A stretch of DNA of 31,941 nt from a virus, in the IMG/VR virus record IMGVR_UViG_3300047557_001664, positions 1-31,941 of that record; one strand, given 5' to 3'. Below, piece after piece: positions 19,537 through 27,042 of this stretch. The notes beneath the pieces were generated by a model. It made no database searches. It worked only from the letters and a program-made list of their open reading frames with translations, and was not told the DNA's origin. How positions within the stretch are numbered: position 1 is the first letter of the stretch; each line of letters begins with the position of its first letter. The translations under genes were made by a program, and so were the position numbers.

Positions 19537-19741
19537 CTTCTGCAATGTTGTTATTCAGGTTTACCACTTTCTTTGTATATGTAGTAAAACTGTTCTCTGT
19601 AACACTGTCAAAATAGGCAATGGTGTGGTCAATTAAAACTTTGTTGAAATCGATTGTTTTAATTGCTGCACTTTCAGCCTTACGCTGAATATCATTCCAT
19701 GAGTAGAATGTTGGGAACTGAGGTGCTTGTGTGAAAAACAT
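19490..19741 (-). CDS. helical protein, weakly phasin-like
   Basis: 83 residues. After MFFTQAPQFPTFYSWND the chain is one long amphipathic helical region, Thr/Asn-rich, ending in Lys and Glu. The layout resembles phasins, which coat polyhydroxyalkanoate granules, but sequence support is weak. GGAG lies 8 nt before the start. Confidence 0.6.
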   Translation of the reverse strand: MFFTQAPQFPTFYSWNDIQRKAESAAIKTIDFNKVLIDHTIAYFDSVTENSFTTYTKKVVNLNNNIAEDAKKIIKSENKESKA

Positions 19742-19752
19742 AATTATCTCCT

Positions 19753-19783
19753 TAAAAATTAAAACAGCCCTGTCGGCACTGTC
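19753..19783 (-). terminator. probable Rho-independent terminator
   Basis: Just after the stop of the GIY-YIG gene, the minus strand reads ACAGTGCC-GACA-GGGCTGT followed by TTTTAATTTTT. The stem has one imperfect position. It would end the transcript coming from 20.2 kb before the next unit. Confidence 0.55.
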
Positions 19784-19789
19784 TTATCA

Positions 19790-20209
19790 TTATATAGTAT
19801 TTTTGCTGCTTTGCACAATAGATTTAAGGTGGTCTTTGCGTATCTTCGCCGTGACCCAATCATTATAATAATTTTCACTTAGCAACGCATGTCTGGAAAG
19901 TATCTCATAGGTTTCCCAATATGAACATTCCGATTTACTTTTACAAAGATGTAGAATTATTCTTCGGTAGTTGTTTTCGCTGGTTTCTGCAAGTTCTCTT
20001 TTGAGTGTTTCATTGGAACCCCAATAGGTTTGCCAGTCTGAAGGTTTTCGTATCTTTTTTTTCTTGCCGTTGACTTGCTTGTAGCCAGCAAGTGTAAAGT
20101 ATTTGCGTCCAATATATTTTCTTCCTGTAATTAGATTCTCTATCAGGTAGACAAAACCAAAATGTGTGCCGTCATCTTCATACGGCACACCATTGTAATA
20201 CCATGTCAT
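19790..20209 (-). CDS. SegE-like GIY-YIG endonuclease
   Basis: 139 residues. FGFVYLIENLITGRKYIGRK carries the GIY-YIG strands (VYL … KYIG). It is followed by a basic loop (KKKKIRKPSDWQTYWGS), YWETYEIL with the usual Glu, and a C-terminal YYNDW. This fits the T4 SegE-type putative endonucleases, free-standing enzymes that cut DNA to favour gene transfer. Activity is not shown here. Confidence 0.78.
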   Translation of the reverse strand: MTWYYNGVPYEDDGTHFGFVYLIENLITGRKYIGRKYFTLAGYKQVNGKKKKIRKPSDWQTYWGSNETLKRELAETSENNYRRIILHLCKSKSECSYWETYEILSRHALLSENYYNDWVTAKIRKDHLKSIVQSSKNTI

Positions 20210-20382
20210 AGAGGCTCTTCGTCATCATCGTCATGAAGGTCTTCGTCTTCAAAACTTTCATCATCAAGTATCAAGTATTCGCCACAAAACGGGCAATGTG
20301 TTGGGTCTGATTCTGTATTCATCTCATTGTAGGAGATTGCAAATTCAGAACCACACGCTGTGCATTCATGTTGTATTCTCAT
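20206..20382 (-). CDS. 58-residue zinc-ribbon protein with acidic tail
   Basis: CTACGSEF and CPFCGEYL form two C-x2-C knuckles about 25 residues apart, typical of a zinc ribbon. The last 25 residues are nearly all Asp and Glu. ATG and TGA overlaps place it in the same operon as the nuclease genes. Function unknown. Confidence 0.68.
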   Translation of the reverse strand: MRIQHECTACGSEFAISYNEMNTESDPTHCPFCGEYLILDDESFEDEDLHDDDDEEPL

Positions 20383-20384
20383 AA

Positions 20385-20819
20385 TTAATTACACCATGAT
20401 TGTTTCGCCTCACCGTAGTATTCACGTGCAAAGCCATTTTGTATTAACATCGAACGAAGACTTTGATTATCTAAAACGATATCACCCAAGACACGACCAC
20501 CAAATTTATCCCACCCATAGAGAATGACCTGACGCTTAGTTGATTTAGCAACGGCGTTGGTTGTAAATTTAGTAGCAAGTTTTCCTCTTTCATCCTCTTG
20601 TGGGCATTGGGCACGAAAGCCTTTCTCTGGTGTATCAACGCCATAGATGCGAACTGCTAATTCAGGTTTCAATGGTGCTGGTAAAAATGGTGCTGAAATA
20701 ACCACAGTATCACCATCGTTTACACGCAAAATTTGTGCATCATATGTTACGCCTTGCGGTGCTTTTTGTGCCAGTGCCAGTGATGGCAATAGCAGAAGTG
20801 CTAATAGTATTTTTTTCAT
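20385..20819 (-). CDS. secreted thermonuclease (staphylococcal-nuclease-like)
   Basis: 144 residues with a signal peptide (MKKILLALLLLPSLALA). The mature part has NDGDTVV, VRIYGVDTPE, ERGKLATKF and GRVLGDIVL, which match the SNase family's Ca2+-binding Asp residues and catalytic Arg/Glu positions. The C-terminal GFAREYYGEAKQSWC is also typical. It should cut DNA or RNA in the periplasm or outside the cell. Possible roles are nutrient recovery or destruction of incoming DNA. Confidence 0.88.
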   Translation of the reverse strand: MKKILLALLLLPSLALAQKAPQGVTYDAQILRVNDGDTVVISAPFLPAPLKPELAVRIYGVDTPEKGFRAQCPQEDERGKLATKFTTNAVAKSTKRQVILYGWDKFGGRVLGDIVLDNQSLRSMLIQNGFAREYYGEAKQSWCN

Positions 20820-21271
20820 ATTGATTCCTTACATACAAGATTGAGAATATCGAAACGTGTGGTATGTGGCACATTCAAAGGAACAATGTGTGTGTTGACT
20901 TCGTATGCATTACGAAAAACTATTTTATTGTTTGCGTCAACGTACATATCCATGAGTAACATCAATTGTTGTCTACCACAATGCAATGAACCAAAGACAT
21001 ACAATGCATTTACGGGAACGGTTGCGCCATATATGTATTCAGGGTTGTGATATGGAACAAAAGCATGAAATCTGACAATCTCATCTTTTGCGCTTAACAT
21101 ACCTTTCTCAATGTATATATCATAGTCATCAGACTGAACCACAAAGTGCCAGTCGTTTTCATTGTGAATAATCACCTCATCATCGGTGATATTCAGTGTA
21201 TAATCTCTCTGACTGGCATATGAGAAAGATGTAAGGAGTATTGCCATGATAAAAGTAAATAAATGTTTCAT
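20816..21271 (-). CDS. secreted surface-adhesin-E-like protein
   Basis: 151 residues with a signal peptide (MKHLFTFIMAILLTSFSYA). WHFVVQSDDYDIYIEKGML, two Cys (SLHCG and LVCKE) and the strand pattern between them resemble the small surface-adhesin protein E family of proteobacteria. The two Cys probably form a disulfide. Its 3' end overlaps the nuclease start, so the two are made together. Confidence 0.62.
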   Translation of the reverse strand: MKHLFTFIMAILLTSFSYASQRDYTLNITDDEVIIHNENDWHFVVQSDDYDIYIEKGMLSAKDEIVRFHAFVPYHNPEYIYGATVPVNALYVFGSLHCGRQQLMLLMDMYVDANNKIVFRNAYEVNTHIVPLNVPHTTRFDILNLVCKESI

Positions 21272-21311
21272 GATGCCTCCCTATGTTAGGCAGTAAACAT
21301 TTATTTAGAAC

Positions 21312-21338
21312 ATTAAAAAAGCCCCTTTCGGGGCTTTG
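21312..21338 (-). terminator. strong Rho-independent terminator after the porin gene
   Basis: On the minus strand AAAGCCCC-GAAA-GGGGCTTT is an 8-bp stem with a stable GAAA tetraloop, followed by TTTTAAT. It starts right after the porin stop and separates the pstS-porin unit from the adhesin/nuclease unit. Confidence 0.92.
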
Positions 21339-21339
21339 A

Positions 21340-22746
21340 TTAGAAGTTCAACTGGCTTCTGAACATTACTGCTTTATCACCATTTACACGACTTCCTGAA
21401 CTACCCACAAGCGCATCAAATTTAGTATCAACATAATTTACCATGAAACGAAGATTGTCAGTAGCAAACCATGTAATACCATATGTCATGGAAGTAGCAC
21501 GATTTGTTTTACCTGTTGCAACCACGATAGGACTTGCATCAAATTCACTTGCACGAACACCAACTTGCCATGCACCACGACCACCTTTATCTATGGCATT
21601 TGCTGGTTTGATTGAACTGAATGCACCATCTTTGTAGTTGAATGATTCGCCAGTTAGATTGTACACAGCCTGCACATAATAACCTTTGATTTCTTGATTA
21701 CTACCTGTTGTCGGGTCATATTTAAAATTAAACTGTTCACCTTGAATCTTCAAAGCCTTATAAGCAATTGCTGCTTCTAAACCTTGGCGTGTTCTTTCAG
21801 TATTACCACTCAACGCAGAACCAGTAAAGAAAGCACTTTGTGACCTTGCTTCGGTACGACCACTAGCAGGAGTTACACCACCTTTGATGTCACCTATGCT
21901 ATATGCTGCACCCAAGTGAGCAATGTATTCTTTGCTACCTGTGAGTTCAGCAATATTTGTGGTAACACGACCGATGTAATCAAAACCATCATTGACTGCA
22001 TCTTTATTACCACGACCACGACTTGCAGCAACGGCATAGGTTAAACCTGCTTTTGGTACACCATGCACCATAAATCCAGTTTCTTTTGAAGGAATAAATT
22101 CACCCTCAACTTGGCCAATCAAACTACGCTCCATAAAATCAATATTGTTTGAACTGGTCAACTGCTCAAGACTAAATGGCATCTTGAATAGACCAAATTG
22201 AAATTGCATTTCAGGATTGGCTGCATAGTTTACCCATGCTACATCCATTGTTGTTGAAGAACTGGATGCACCAATATCATTGCCAAAGTTGCCAACGATT
22301 TCATATTTGAAGTCTTTTTGAAACTGACCACGCACACCAAATCTAGCACGACGAACTTCTGCTAGGTTCTGATACGAATCCGTGGTTTGACCAAGACCAT
22401 AATCTGGTGTGTAGTGTCGATAGTCCATGTGTAATCGACCTGTAAATTGGGCAGTCGTGTTACCATCTTTGGATTTGAGTCCAAGTCCGTTTTCTGTGAC
22501 TGCACCATCATTTGCTCTTGCTTGTCTGTATTTGACTGAATCGCTAACATCTTTGTCGATTCTTTGCTCTGCAAATCTTTTGTTTTCTTCTCTTTCTTCA
22601 TATGCTTTCAGTTTGGCTTCATATTCTTGTTGAGTGATTACATTTTTCTCTCTTAGAATGCTCAGTGTGTCTTTATACTCATCAGCATATGCTGGAATTA
22701 CTGCTGCTAACGCAACTACAATAGAAAGTTTTTTGAGTAATTTCAT
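21340..22746 (-). CDS. phosphate-selective porin, OprO/OprP type
   Basis: 468 residues. A signal peptide (cleaved near AYA-DEYKD) is followed by a helical region with VITQQEYEAKLKAYEERE, as in OprO/P-family porins. Then come about 16 likely beta strands, for example TAQFTGRLHMDYRHYT and MQFQFGLFKMPFSLEQ. The last residue is Phe, the outer-membrane assembly signal. Family members are trimeric anion channels, often for phosphate or pyrophosphate; specificity cannot be read here. AAGGA lies 6 nt before the ATG. It follows pstS by 9 nt and ends at a strong terminator. Confidence 0.88.
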   Translation of the reverse strand: MKLLKKLSIVVALAAVIPAYADEYKDTLSILREKNVITQQEYEAKLKAYEEREENKRFAEQRIDKDVSDSVKYRQARANDGAVTENGLGLKSKDGNTTAQFTGRLHMDYRHYTPDYGLGQTTDSYQNLAEVRRARFGVRGQFQKDFKYEIVGNFGNDIGASSSSTTMDVAWVNYAANPEMQFQFGLFKMPFSLEQLTSSNNIDFMERSLIGQVEGEFIPSKETGFMVHGVPKAGLTYAVAASRGRGNKDAVNDGFDYIGRVTTNIAELTGSKEYIAHLGAAYSIGDIKGGVTPASGRTEARSQSAFFTGSALSGNTERTRQGLEAAIAYKALKIQGEQFNFKYDPTTGSNQEIKGYYVQAVYNLTGESFNYKDGAFSSIKPANAIDKGGRGAWQVGVRASEFDASPIVVATGKTNRATSMTYGITWFATDNLRFMVNYVDTKFDALVGSSGSRVNGDKAVMFRSQLNF

Positions 22747-22755
22747 GATATATCC

Positions 22756-23781
22756 TTATTTCCAAATTGGGTTGTTATCTGGTCCACGGAAGTCTTTCTT
22801 CCAATTTTCTTGTACTAACTTAATTACATCGGCTGGCATATGAACATATTCCAACTCTGTTGCCATCTGACCACCATTTTTATATGACCAGTCAAAGAAT
22901 TTAAGAACTGCACGACCTGTTAATGCGTCTGCCTGTTGTTTGTGCATCAAAATAAAACTTGCACCTGTTGCTGGCCATGCATCTTTGCCTGTTTGCCATG
23001 TGAGCAACAAATACATACCTGGTGCATTGTTCCAATCAGCGTTTGTTGCTGCTGCTTTGAATGTAGAATCATCAGGTAATACAAAAACACCATCACGATT
23101 CTTTAACGAAGCAAATGCAATTTTATTCTTTTTAGCGTATGCATATTCGACGTAACCAAATGCACCTTTGACACGTTGAACATTGGCTGCAACACCTTCA
23201 TTACCTTTGCCACCAACACCAGTTGGCCATTTTACTGCTGTACCTTCACCTACAGTTTTTGCAAACTCAGCATTTGCTTTGCCCAAGAAATTTGTCCAAA
23301 TGAATGTGGTGCCTGAACCATCGGCACGATGAACTACGGTGATGTTCATGGCAGGCAAATTCAAACCAGGATTCAAATCAGTGATTGCTTTATCATTCCA
23401 CTTTGTAATCTTGCCAAGATGAATGTTTGCAATAATTTCTGGCGTCAGTTTCAATTGACCTGGTGCAATACCATCAAGATTGAATACTGGTACGACACCA
23501 CCAATGATTGCTGGAAATTGTACAAGACCTTCTTTATCCAATTCTTCTTTCTTCAATGGCATATCAGATGCACCAAAGTCAACTGTCTTTGCTTTGATTT
23601 GACGAATACCACCACCTGAACCGATTGATTGATAATTTAGACCAATGCCAGTTTGTGCTTTATATGCTTCAGCCCACTTTGCATAGATTGGAAATGGAAA
23701 AGTCGCACCAGCGCCAGTAAACTCTGCTGCTGATACGACCGAAGATACTGCAAATAGAATAGATGTTAAAAACTTCTTCAT
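22756..23781 (-). CDS. pstS: periplasmic phosphate-binding protein PstS
   Basis: 341 residues, the full bacterial length. A signal peptide (cleaved near VVSA-AEF) is followed by FTGAGATFPFPIYAKW, GSGGGIRQIKAK, DFGASDMPL and HRADGSGTTFIWTNFL, the phosphate-binding loops of PstS. It delivers phosphate to the PstCAB transporter, whose other genes are absent here and must come from the host. Phage pstS is known in marine cyanophages. Here it is paired with a porin. GGAG lies 7 nt upstream, and a Pho-box-like repeat lies about 40 nt upstream. Confidence 0.93.
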   Translation of the reverse strand: MKKFLTSILFAVSSVVSAAEFTGAGATFPFPIYAKWAEAYKAQTGIGLNYQSIGSGGGIRQIKAKTVDFGASDMPLKKEELDKEGLVQFPAIIGGVVPVFNLDGIAPGQLKLTPEIIANIHLGKITKWNDKAITDLNPGLNLPAMNITVVHRADGSGTTFIWTNFLGKANAEFAKTVGEGTAVKWPTGVGGKGNEGVAANVQRVKGAFGYVEYAYAKKNKIAFASLKNRDGVFVLPDDSTFKAAATNADWNNAPGMYLLLTWQTGKDAWPATGASFILMHKQQADALTGRAVLKFFDWSYKNGGQMATELEYVHMPADVIKLVQENWKKDFRGPDNNPIWK

Positions 23782-23818
23782 ATTATCTCCTTTGAGTTAA
23801 ACTACTAAAATTATTCTG

Positions 23819-23836
23819 CTGTAACGGAACCGTAAC
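23819..23836. promoter_or_regulatory. Pho-box-like direct repeat upstream of pstS
   Basis: CTGTAAC-GGAA-CCGTAAC gives two 7-bp repeats 11 bp apart, the spacing of a PhoB box (CTGTCAT-4-CTGTCAT), with partial palindromy. It lies in the gap between nrdB and pstS. The repeats read on the plus strand, opposite to pstS, so PhoB control is only a hypothesis. An AATAAT box lies close downstream on the minus strand. Confidence 0.45.
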
Positions 23837-23895
23837 AATTTAGAATTTTTTTTAATAGTCCAACCGCCGAAGACAATCAGACTTTATATTTAGTA

Positions 23896-24888
23896 TTATG
23901 CTGCTTTACCCCACACTGTTTCCCAATTACCTGTTAATGCACCTTTTGAATAATCTGTTGCACGATTTTCAAAAAAGTTTGTGTGTGTTGGTGCATTAAT
24001 CATTTCTTCAACCCAAGGTAACGGATTCTTTTTAACTTTGAATACACCTTTGAGACCAAGACTAATAAGCCTACGATCAGCAATGTAACGTATGTAGAGT
24101 TTAACGTCATCAGAAGATAAACCAGACATGTCACCCATATTGAAAGCAAGATCAATAAACTTGTCTTCGAGTTCAACCATCTTTTCAGCAATGGTATAAA
24201 TTTTTGATTTGAGGTCGTCATTCCATATTTCCTTATTCTCTTCAATATAGGTACGGAATAATTTAATCATAGACTCTGCATGTTGTGTTTCATCCACGAT
24301 TGACCATGTAATGATTTGACCCATGCCTCTCATTTTGCCTTGGCGTGGGAAGTTAAGTAACATGATAAAGGAACTGAATAGTTGCATCCCTTCGGTGAAA
24401 GCAGAGAATACTGCAATATGAGCAGCAGTAGAAGCCCTATCGCCATTCTGTGCGCTAAGATTAAGAACGTAATCATGTTTGTCTTTCATTGCTTGGTATT
24501 CCATAAACTCAGTGTACGTGGTGTCTGGCATACCAAGTGTTTCAATCAAGTGTGAATATGCGGCAATGTGTAATGCTTCACGTGCAGCAAATCCCAACAA
24601 CATCATACGAACTTCTGGTTGTGGAAAATATGGCAGATAGTTTTTGACATAACCACCTGCAACATCAATGTCACCCTGAGTAAAGAATCTGAATATATGA
24701 GTAAGAAAATCTTTTTCGTTTTGTGTAAGTTTATTTTTCCAATCTTTAACATCTTCAAGCATTGGTACTTCAGTGTGTAGCCAGTGTGATTGTTCATGTT
24801 TTAGCCACGATTCATATGCCCAAGGATAAGCAAATGGTTTAAATGATGTTCTTTCATCTGTTAGTTTCGTGTTCTGCTTTTTAATCAT
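23896..24888 (-). CDS. nrdB: ribonucleotide reductase class Ia, beta subunit
   Basis: 330 residues. The diiron ligands are all present: Asp73, Glu104, His107, Glu166, Glu200 and His203, together with radical Tyr111 in EALHIAAY. Spacing follows E. coli NrdB, although the loop between Glu104 and Glu166 is shorter. It forms the radical used by NrdA to make dNDPs for phage DNA. The start overlaps the thioredoxin stop. Confidence 0.95.
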   Translation of the reverse strand: MIKKQNTKLTDERTSFKPFAYPWAYESWLKHEQSHWLHTEVPMLEDVKDWKNKLTQNEKDFLTHIFRFFTQGDIDVAGGYVKNYLPYFPQPEVRMMLLGFAAREALHIAAYSHLIETLGMPDTTYTEFMEYQAMKDKHDYVLNLSAQNGDRASTAAHIAVFSAFTEGMQLFSSFIMLLNFPRQGKMRGMGQIITWSIVDETQHAESMIKLFRTYIEENKEIWNDDLKSKIYTIAEKMVELEDKFIDLAFNMGDMSGLSSDDVKLYIRYIADRRLISLGLKGVFKVKKNPLPWVEEMINAPTHTNFFENRATDYSKGALTGNWETVWGKAA

Positions 24889-25126
24889 TGATGAATGCCT
24901 CTATTTCTTGTTTTGTTTTATTACCTACTAATCTTTTTGTTGCTACATTATCTTCCATCATCACCAATGTTGGTACACCACGAATTCCAAATTCTGCTGC
25001 GACATCTGGAAATACATCAATATCAACAACTTCAAATGGTATATCCGTTTTTACTTCATCTAGTGTTTTGGCCAGCATCTTGCAAGGACCACACCATGCT
25101 GCCGTAAATCTAACAATCTTTTTCAT
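24881..25126 (-). CDS. thioredoxin-like protein
   Basis: 81 residues, short for a thioredoxin. WCGPCK (Cys12, Cys15) and the cis-Pro loop GVPTLVMM are present. Position between nrdA and nrdB suggests that it reduces the NrdA disulfide during dNTP synthesis. Could also be called a glutaredoxin-like protein, but WCGPC favours thioredoxin. Confidence 0.9.
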   Translation of the reverse strand: MKKIVRFTAAWCGPCKMLAKTLDEVKTDIPFEVVDIDVFPDVAAEFGIRGVPTLVMMEDNVATKRLVGNKTKQEIEAFIND

Positions 25127-25260
25127 CGGCCTTGACCTCTGTATTTTTTGTGTGAACGTTTTTCATGTTTATTCATGCTTGCTGTTTTTTTGATGCCACC
25201 TTGTTTGGTTCTCTTATGAACTTTTTTGTGTTTACTTGTTGTTGCGCCTTTGATTGACAT
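25123..25260 (-). CDS. 45-residue highly basic phage protein
   Basis: Starts MSIKGATTSKHKKVHKRTK and ends KYRGQGR; about 40 percent Lys, Arg and His. I recall similar small basic proteins (…MNKxKKR…YRGQG) in T4-like phages. It probably binds nucleic acid. Stop overlaps the thioredoxin start. Confidence 0.7.
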   Translation of the reverse strand: MSIKGATTSKHKKVHKRTKQGGIKKTASMNKHEKRSHKKYRGQGR

Positions 25261-25268
25261 ATTATCTC

Positions 25269-25904
25269 CTATTCATACATTACGGTATCTGTATCACCTA
25301 AACTCCACTTTGGATTCTGTTCAACGACATACTTCTTTGTGCAAACTTTGAAGTCTGGAAACTTCAACTGTTTGGGATTACTTGCAGCATCTAAAAACAA
25401 ACAACGATTGTTTGGCTGTGCAGCATATTGTCCATTATCTAGTTCGATAAAGTTAAAACTCTTATGGTCCTCTGGCCATTCAGCATAACTTGTATCGATT
25501 ATATTCAAATCTGGTGCTGAGTGGTCAACTGTAAACATATAATTGCCAGAGTAAAATTGTTTATCTTTGGCATAAAACTTTGCTGTAAGATTACGCAGAA
25601 ATGCTTTTTGTATTACAGTGAAATCATAACTGAAACAGTCCCAGATTTGTAATGTATCTAAAGGTAAAAGTTGCTTTGGGATAATATTCTCTGTGCGTGA
25701 TACAAACGCATGGAGAGGTAACTTGTCATAAAGTGCGCCATAGTTGGGTAGATATGCCTCTATTCTAAATGCTTGACCACGAATACTTTTGAGTGTGACC
25801 CAAATGCAAGGTTCGTATTCACCATGTCCCTTCTCAAAGTCATAAAGAAACTCTTTACGAATGTAACAGTGAACTGGCGGTATGTTTGCAACTAAATGTG
25901 CCAT
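25269..25904 (-). CDS. conserved T4-like phage protein of unknown function
   Basis: 211 residues: MAHLVANIPPVHCYIRKEFL, then SIRGQAFRIEAYLPNYGALY, LPLHAFVSR and LQIWDCFSYDFTVI. Long beta-rich chain with several aromatic clusters. I associate this with T4-like phages of aquatic bacteria, often near nrd genes, but know no activity. Confidence 0.8.
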   Translation of the reverse strand: MAHLVANIPPVHCYIRKEFLYDFEKGHGEYEPCIWVTLKSIRGQAFRIEAYLPNYGALYDKLPLHAFVSRTENIIPKQLLPLDTLQIWDCFSYDFTVIQKAFLRNLTAKFYAKDKQFYSGNYMFTVDHSAPDLNIIDTSYAEWPEDHKSFNFIELDNGQYAAQPNNRCLFLDAASNPKQLKFPDFKVCTKKYVVEQNPKWSLGDTDTVMYE

Positions 25905-26146
25905 TTTTTCTCATGTAAGTGAAATTTCATGCCGACATATGTACCAGCAAAAGCACCTAACACTGCTGGTATAATCATCATGTTGTTGCTAGTGTAGTTG
26001 ATAATTGCTACACCACCAAGAAATGTAATCAATGATGCCCAAATGCTTGATGCAAATGGTTTATCATTCTGAACTGATTTGAGTAACTGTGTGTACACAA
26101 TGTCTGTCACAAACATACTCACAAATGTAAAAATATAAGGCCACAT
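25892..26146 (-). CDS. small three-helix membrane protein
   Basis: 84 residues from MWPYIFTFVSMFVTDIVYTQ, with a purine-rich GAAGAAAAAA upstream. Membrane segments near 3-20, 32-48 (ASLITFLGGVAIINY) and 52-70 (MMIIPAVLGAFAGTYVG), and a His/Lys tail. Start overlaps the upstream TAA. Unknown role. Confidence 0.72.
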   Translation of the reverse strand: MWPYIFTFVSMFVTDIVYTQLLKSVQNDKPFASSIWASLITFLGGVAIINYTSNNMMIIPAVLGAFAGTYVGMKFHLHEKKWHI

Positions 26147-26277
26147 TATTTTTTCTTCTCTTCTTGAACTATTACGACAGGAGTTGGCTCTGGTGGCCAT
26201 ACCTGGTCTTTTATGTAATTTGCTCCAATCCAGCCCCATGCTGAAAAGAAACCCCATACAACCATGTCTAATATCAT
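26146..26277 (-). CDS. 43-residue membrane-anchored protein
   Basis: MILDMVVWGFFSAWGWIGAN is an N-terminal membrane segment; a Pro-rich linker (VWPPEPTPVV) and Lys/Glu tail follow. Coupled to the next membrane gene. Unknown function. Confidence 0.62.
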   Translation of the reverse strand: MILDMVVWGFFSAWGWIGANYIKDQVWPPEPTPVVIVQEEKKK

Positions 26278-26278
26278 T

Positions 26279-26920
26279 TTACTTCTCCAATAATTTATTT
26301 ACAAACTCTCTTAATAATGCATGATGTTGATTATCGTTCCAATGTCTATGCAAATAAGGTTTGTCGTACCAAAATTCTTGTGCTTCTAAATGTGGACCTA
26401 TCAATCCAATTTTTCCTTGGATGATTGCAGCAGGGTCTCCATTGGTATATCGTGCAACAACTTCATAGCAGGACTCATCTCCGATAAATGCAGGACCATC
26501 GTAAAAGAAGAATTTTCCCTCTCTGCCGTTCCAGTTACAATCCACTGCTTTGCTATAGGACCTTCTGGTACATGTGTTTGGACGACGAATGTATTGCTTA
26601 GATTCCACAGAGTCCATAATGTCCAGATAATTCCTGTCAGCCCAGTAAGCACCCATACAAATTCCAAGGTACCTACCACCATTCCTAATGTAGCGTCTGA
26701 TATTTCGTTCATGATGTTTAAAGCATACACTATAGGAATCAGCGTCACCGACCCCACCAGGAAAACACACAAGGTCCACATTATCAAAGAAATTGTCTTC
26801 CGTTTCATGCTTTGTAAATACTTTATAGTTATAGTCTTTACCTAATGCCTTGATTACACCATTTGTTGATTGTACAGAGCATTTAGGATGCTGTACGAAA
26901 AGAGCAATTGTACAACTCAT
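26279..26920 (-). CDS. class I glutamine-amidotransferase-like protein (BPL_N type)
   Basis: 213 residues. VCFPGGVGDADSY, then GGRYLGICMGAYWA with the nucleophile elbow Cys88, and IGLIGPHLEAQEFWY with the expected His. This is the GATase-like fold seen in the N-terminal part of biotin-protein-ligase-related proteins (BPL_N, PF09825). The Cys-His pair suggests hydrolase or amidotransferase activity, but no partner domain is present. It is embedded between nrdA and nrdB. Confidence 0.78.
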   Translation of the reverse strand: MSCTIALFVQHPKCSVQSTNGVIKALGKDYNYKVFTKHETEDNFFDNVDLVCFPGGVGDADSYSVCFKHHERNIRRYIRNGGRYLGICMGAYWADRNYLDIMDSVESKQYIRRPNTCTRRSYSKAVDCNWNGREGKFFFYDGPAFIGDESCYEVVARYTNGDPAAIIQGKIGLIGPHLEAQEFWYDKPYLHRHWNDNQHHALLREFVNKLLEK

Positions 26921-27042
26921 TTTTCTTCTTTTTTATTCTCCTGTTCTTTCTTCTTTGGTTGTGGTTGAACAGGAGTTTTTTCCTTGTAAGTTGGCCTCTT
27001 TGGATGTGGCTTTGGTTTTTTTGAATTTATTTCGAATGTCAT
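26917..27042 (-). CDS. 41-residue Lys/Pro-rich protein
   Basis: Starts MTFEINSKKPKPHPKRPTYK and ends in a Lys/Glu run; no hydrophobic core, so probably unstructured. The nrdA stop lies just upstream with a GAGG box 5 nt before the ATG, and its stop overlaps the next start. Unknown function. Confidence 0.6.
   Translation of the reverse strand: MTFEINSKKPKPHPKRPTYKEKTPVQPQPKKKEQENKKEEK

Noticed and set aside
23845-23890. A 10-bp stem with several G-U pairs after nrdB
   Set aside because: It is not followed by a U-tract on the minus strand, and mismatches appear on the plus strand, so terminator function is unsupported.
26401-26808. A 135-codon minus-strand frame with hydrophobic stretches
   Set aside because: It overlaps the amidotransferase-like gene in another frame, has no ribosome-binding site, and the overlapped gene has clear family motifs.
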